A stretch of 44,494 nucleotides of DNA from Microvirga roseola. Lineage in GTDB: Bacteria > Pseudomonadota > Alphaproteobacteria > Rhizobiales > Beijerinckiaceae. Below the pieces are notes generated by a model, which saw only the letters and a list, made by a program, of their open reading frames with translations, was not told the DNA's origin and searched no databases. Positions 44,389-44,494 of the stretch are shown here, piece by piece. Both the position numbers and the translations under genes were made by a program. The DNA lies in the NCBI RefSeq assembly GCF_020866965.1, contig NZ_JAJATX010000032.1:1-44494 (forward strand), read 5' to 3'. Within the stretch, counting starts at the first letter, position 1. Each line of letters begins with the position of its first letter.

Positions 44389-44423
44389 TAAACTAGATTG
44401 GTATTCTAATATAATGGAGTCAA
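44380..44423 (-). promoter_or_regulatory. Large inverted-repeat operator and promoter of the XRE-cupin gene
   Basis: TGACTCCATTA (44380-44390) and TAATGGAGTCA (44412-44422) are perfect 11-bp arms 21 bp apart, 32 bp centre to centre, with a smaller TAGA/TCTA repeat between them. One arm covers the start codon; the other overlaps a -35-like TTGACT (44423-44418). The region is AT-rich against the genome. Autoregulation is the likely use. Confidence 0.6.
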
Positions 44424-44449
44424 GAGGTTCGCCGGCGGGCTCTGCCCAC

Positions 44450-44494
44450 GCTAGGCTCAGGAGTCGTTGATTGAGGTAGAAGGCCACTGAAGCA
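44450..44494. mobile_element. Probable insertion-sequence end (right copy of inverted repeat)
   Basis: Inverted copy of 1-45 with two differences, again starting at CTAG and reaching the window edge. It leaves only about 60 bp of native upstream DNA before the XRE-cupin ATG. It may be one end of an insertion sequence whose body lies outside the window. Confidence 0.6.

Noticed and set aside
43807..44487. Longer XRE-cupin start at 44487
   Set aside because: The first residues would be encoded by the repeat at the window end; the ATG at 44388 starts the normal XRE domain.

Overview
The window reads as chromosomal DNA of a high-GC alphaproteobacterium of the Hyphomicrobiales, most like Methylobacteriaceae (a Microvirga-type genome). 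I infer this from gene content and short palindromic repeats typical of the group; no rRNA or other marker is present. Coding density is high, many genes overlap by 4 nt (ATGA/GTGA), and I found no tRNA, rRNA or CRISPR array. No gene-free stretch exceeds 300 bases.

Layout: (1) 1-45 and 44450-44494 are the same 45-bp sequence in inverted orientation, probably insertion-sequence ends; the left copy truncates an FkbM methyltransferase gene. (2) 557-6520 (minus) is a four-gene oligopeptide-type ABC importer: fused ATPase, binding protein, two permeases. (3) 6552-12155 (minus) is a tightly packed operon of four glycosyltransferases, one fused to a polysaccharide-deacetylase-like domain. Diverging from it, 12317-15486 encodes a 908-aa ABC-exporter-like protein whose nucleotide-binding motifs are all degenerate, translationally coupled to a stand-alone cyclic-nucleotide-binding domain. 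This is the best candidate in the window for an undescribed system. (4) 15658-19549: lytic transglycosylase, a RAM-domain protein, UDP-glucose 6-dehydrogenase and a Rhizobium etli-type asparaginase. (5) 19553-28906: a propionate/methylmalonyl-CoA block on the minus strand (mutA, mutB, meaB), interrupted by two paralogous small secreted proteins, an omptin-family protease, a lipoprotein hydrolase and a DUF3750 protein. mutA carries an in-frame palindromic-repeat insertion. (6) 29148-36734: a small DUF2267-like protein, HerA-like ATPase, GNAT, M20 peptidase, DUF559 nuclease-like protein ending in a palindromic repeat, haloacid dehalogenase, branched-chain aminotransferase, and a secreted phytase-like protein with an elaborate 5' leader. 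(7) 36902-44388: DUF1194 secreted protein, class III adenylate cyclase, MurJ, a polyprenyl-phosphate-type GT2, ChbG/HpnK deacetylase, M48 lipoprotein protease, and an XRE-cupin/GNAT operon with a large inverted-repeat operator.

Together the window is rich in envelope and glycan functions (glycosyltransferases, deacetylases, MurJ, lytic transglycosylase, UDP-glucuronate supply, omptin), with amino-acid and propionate catabolism and a possible cAMP link (a cyclase and a cNMP-binding protein, not adjacent).
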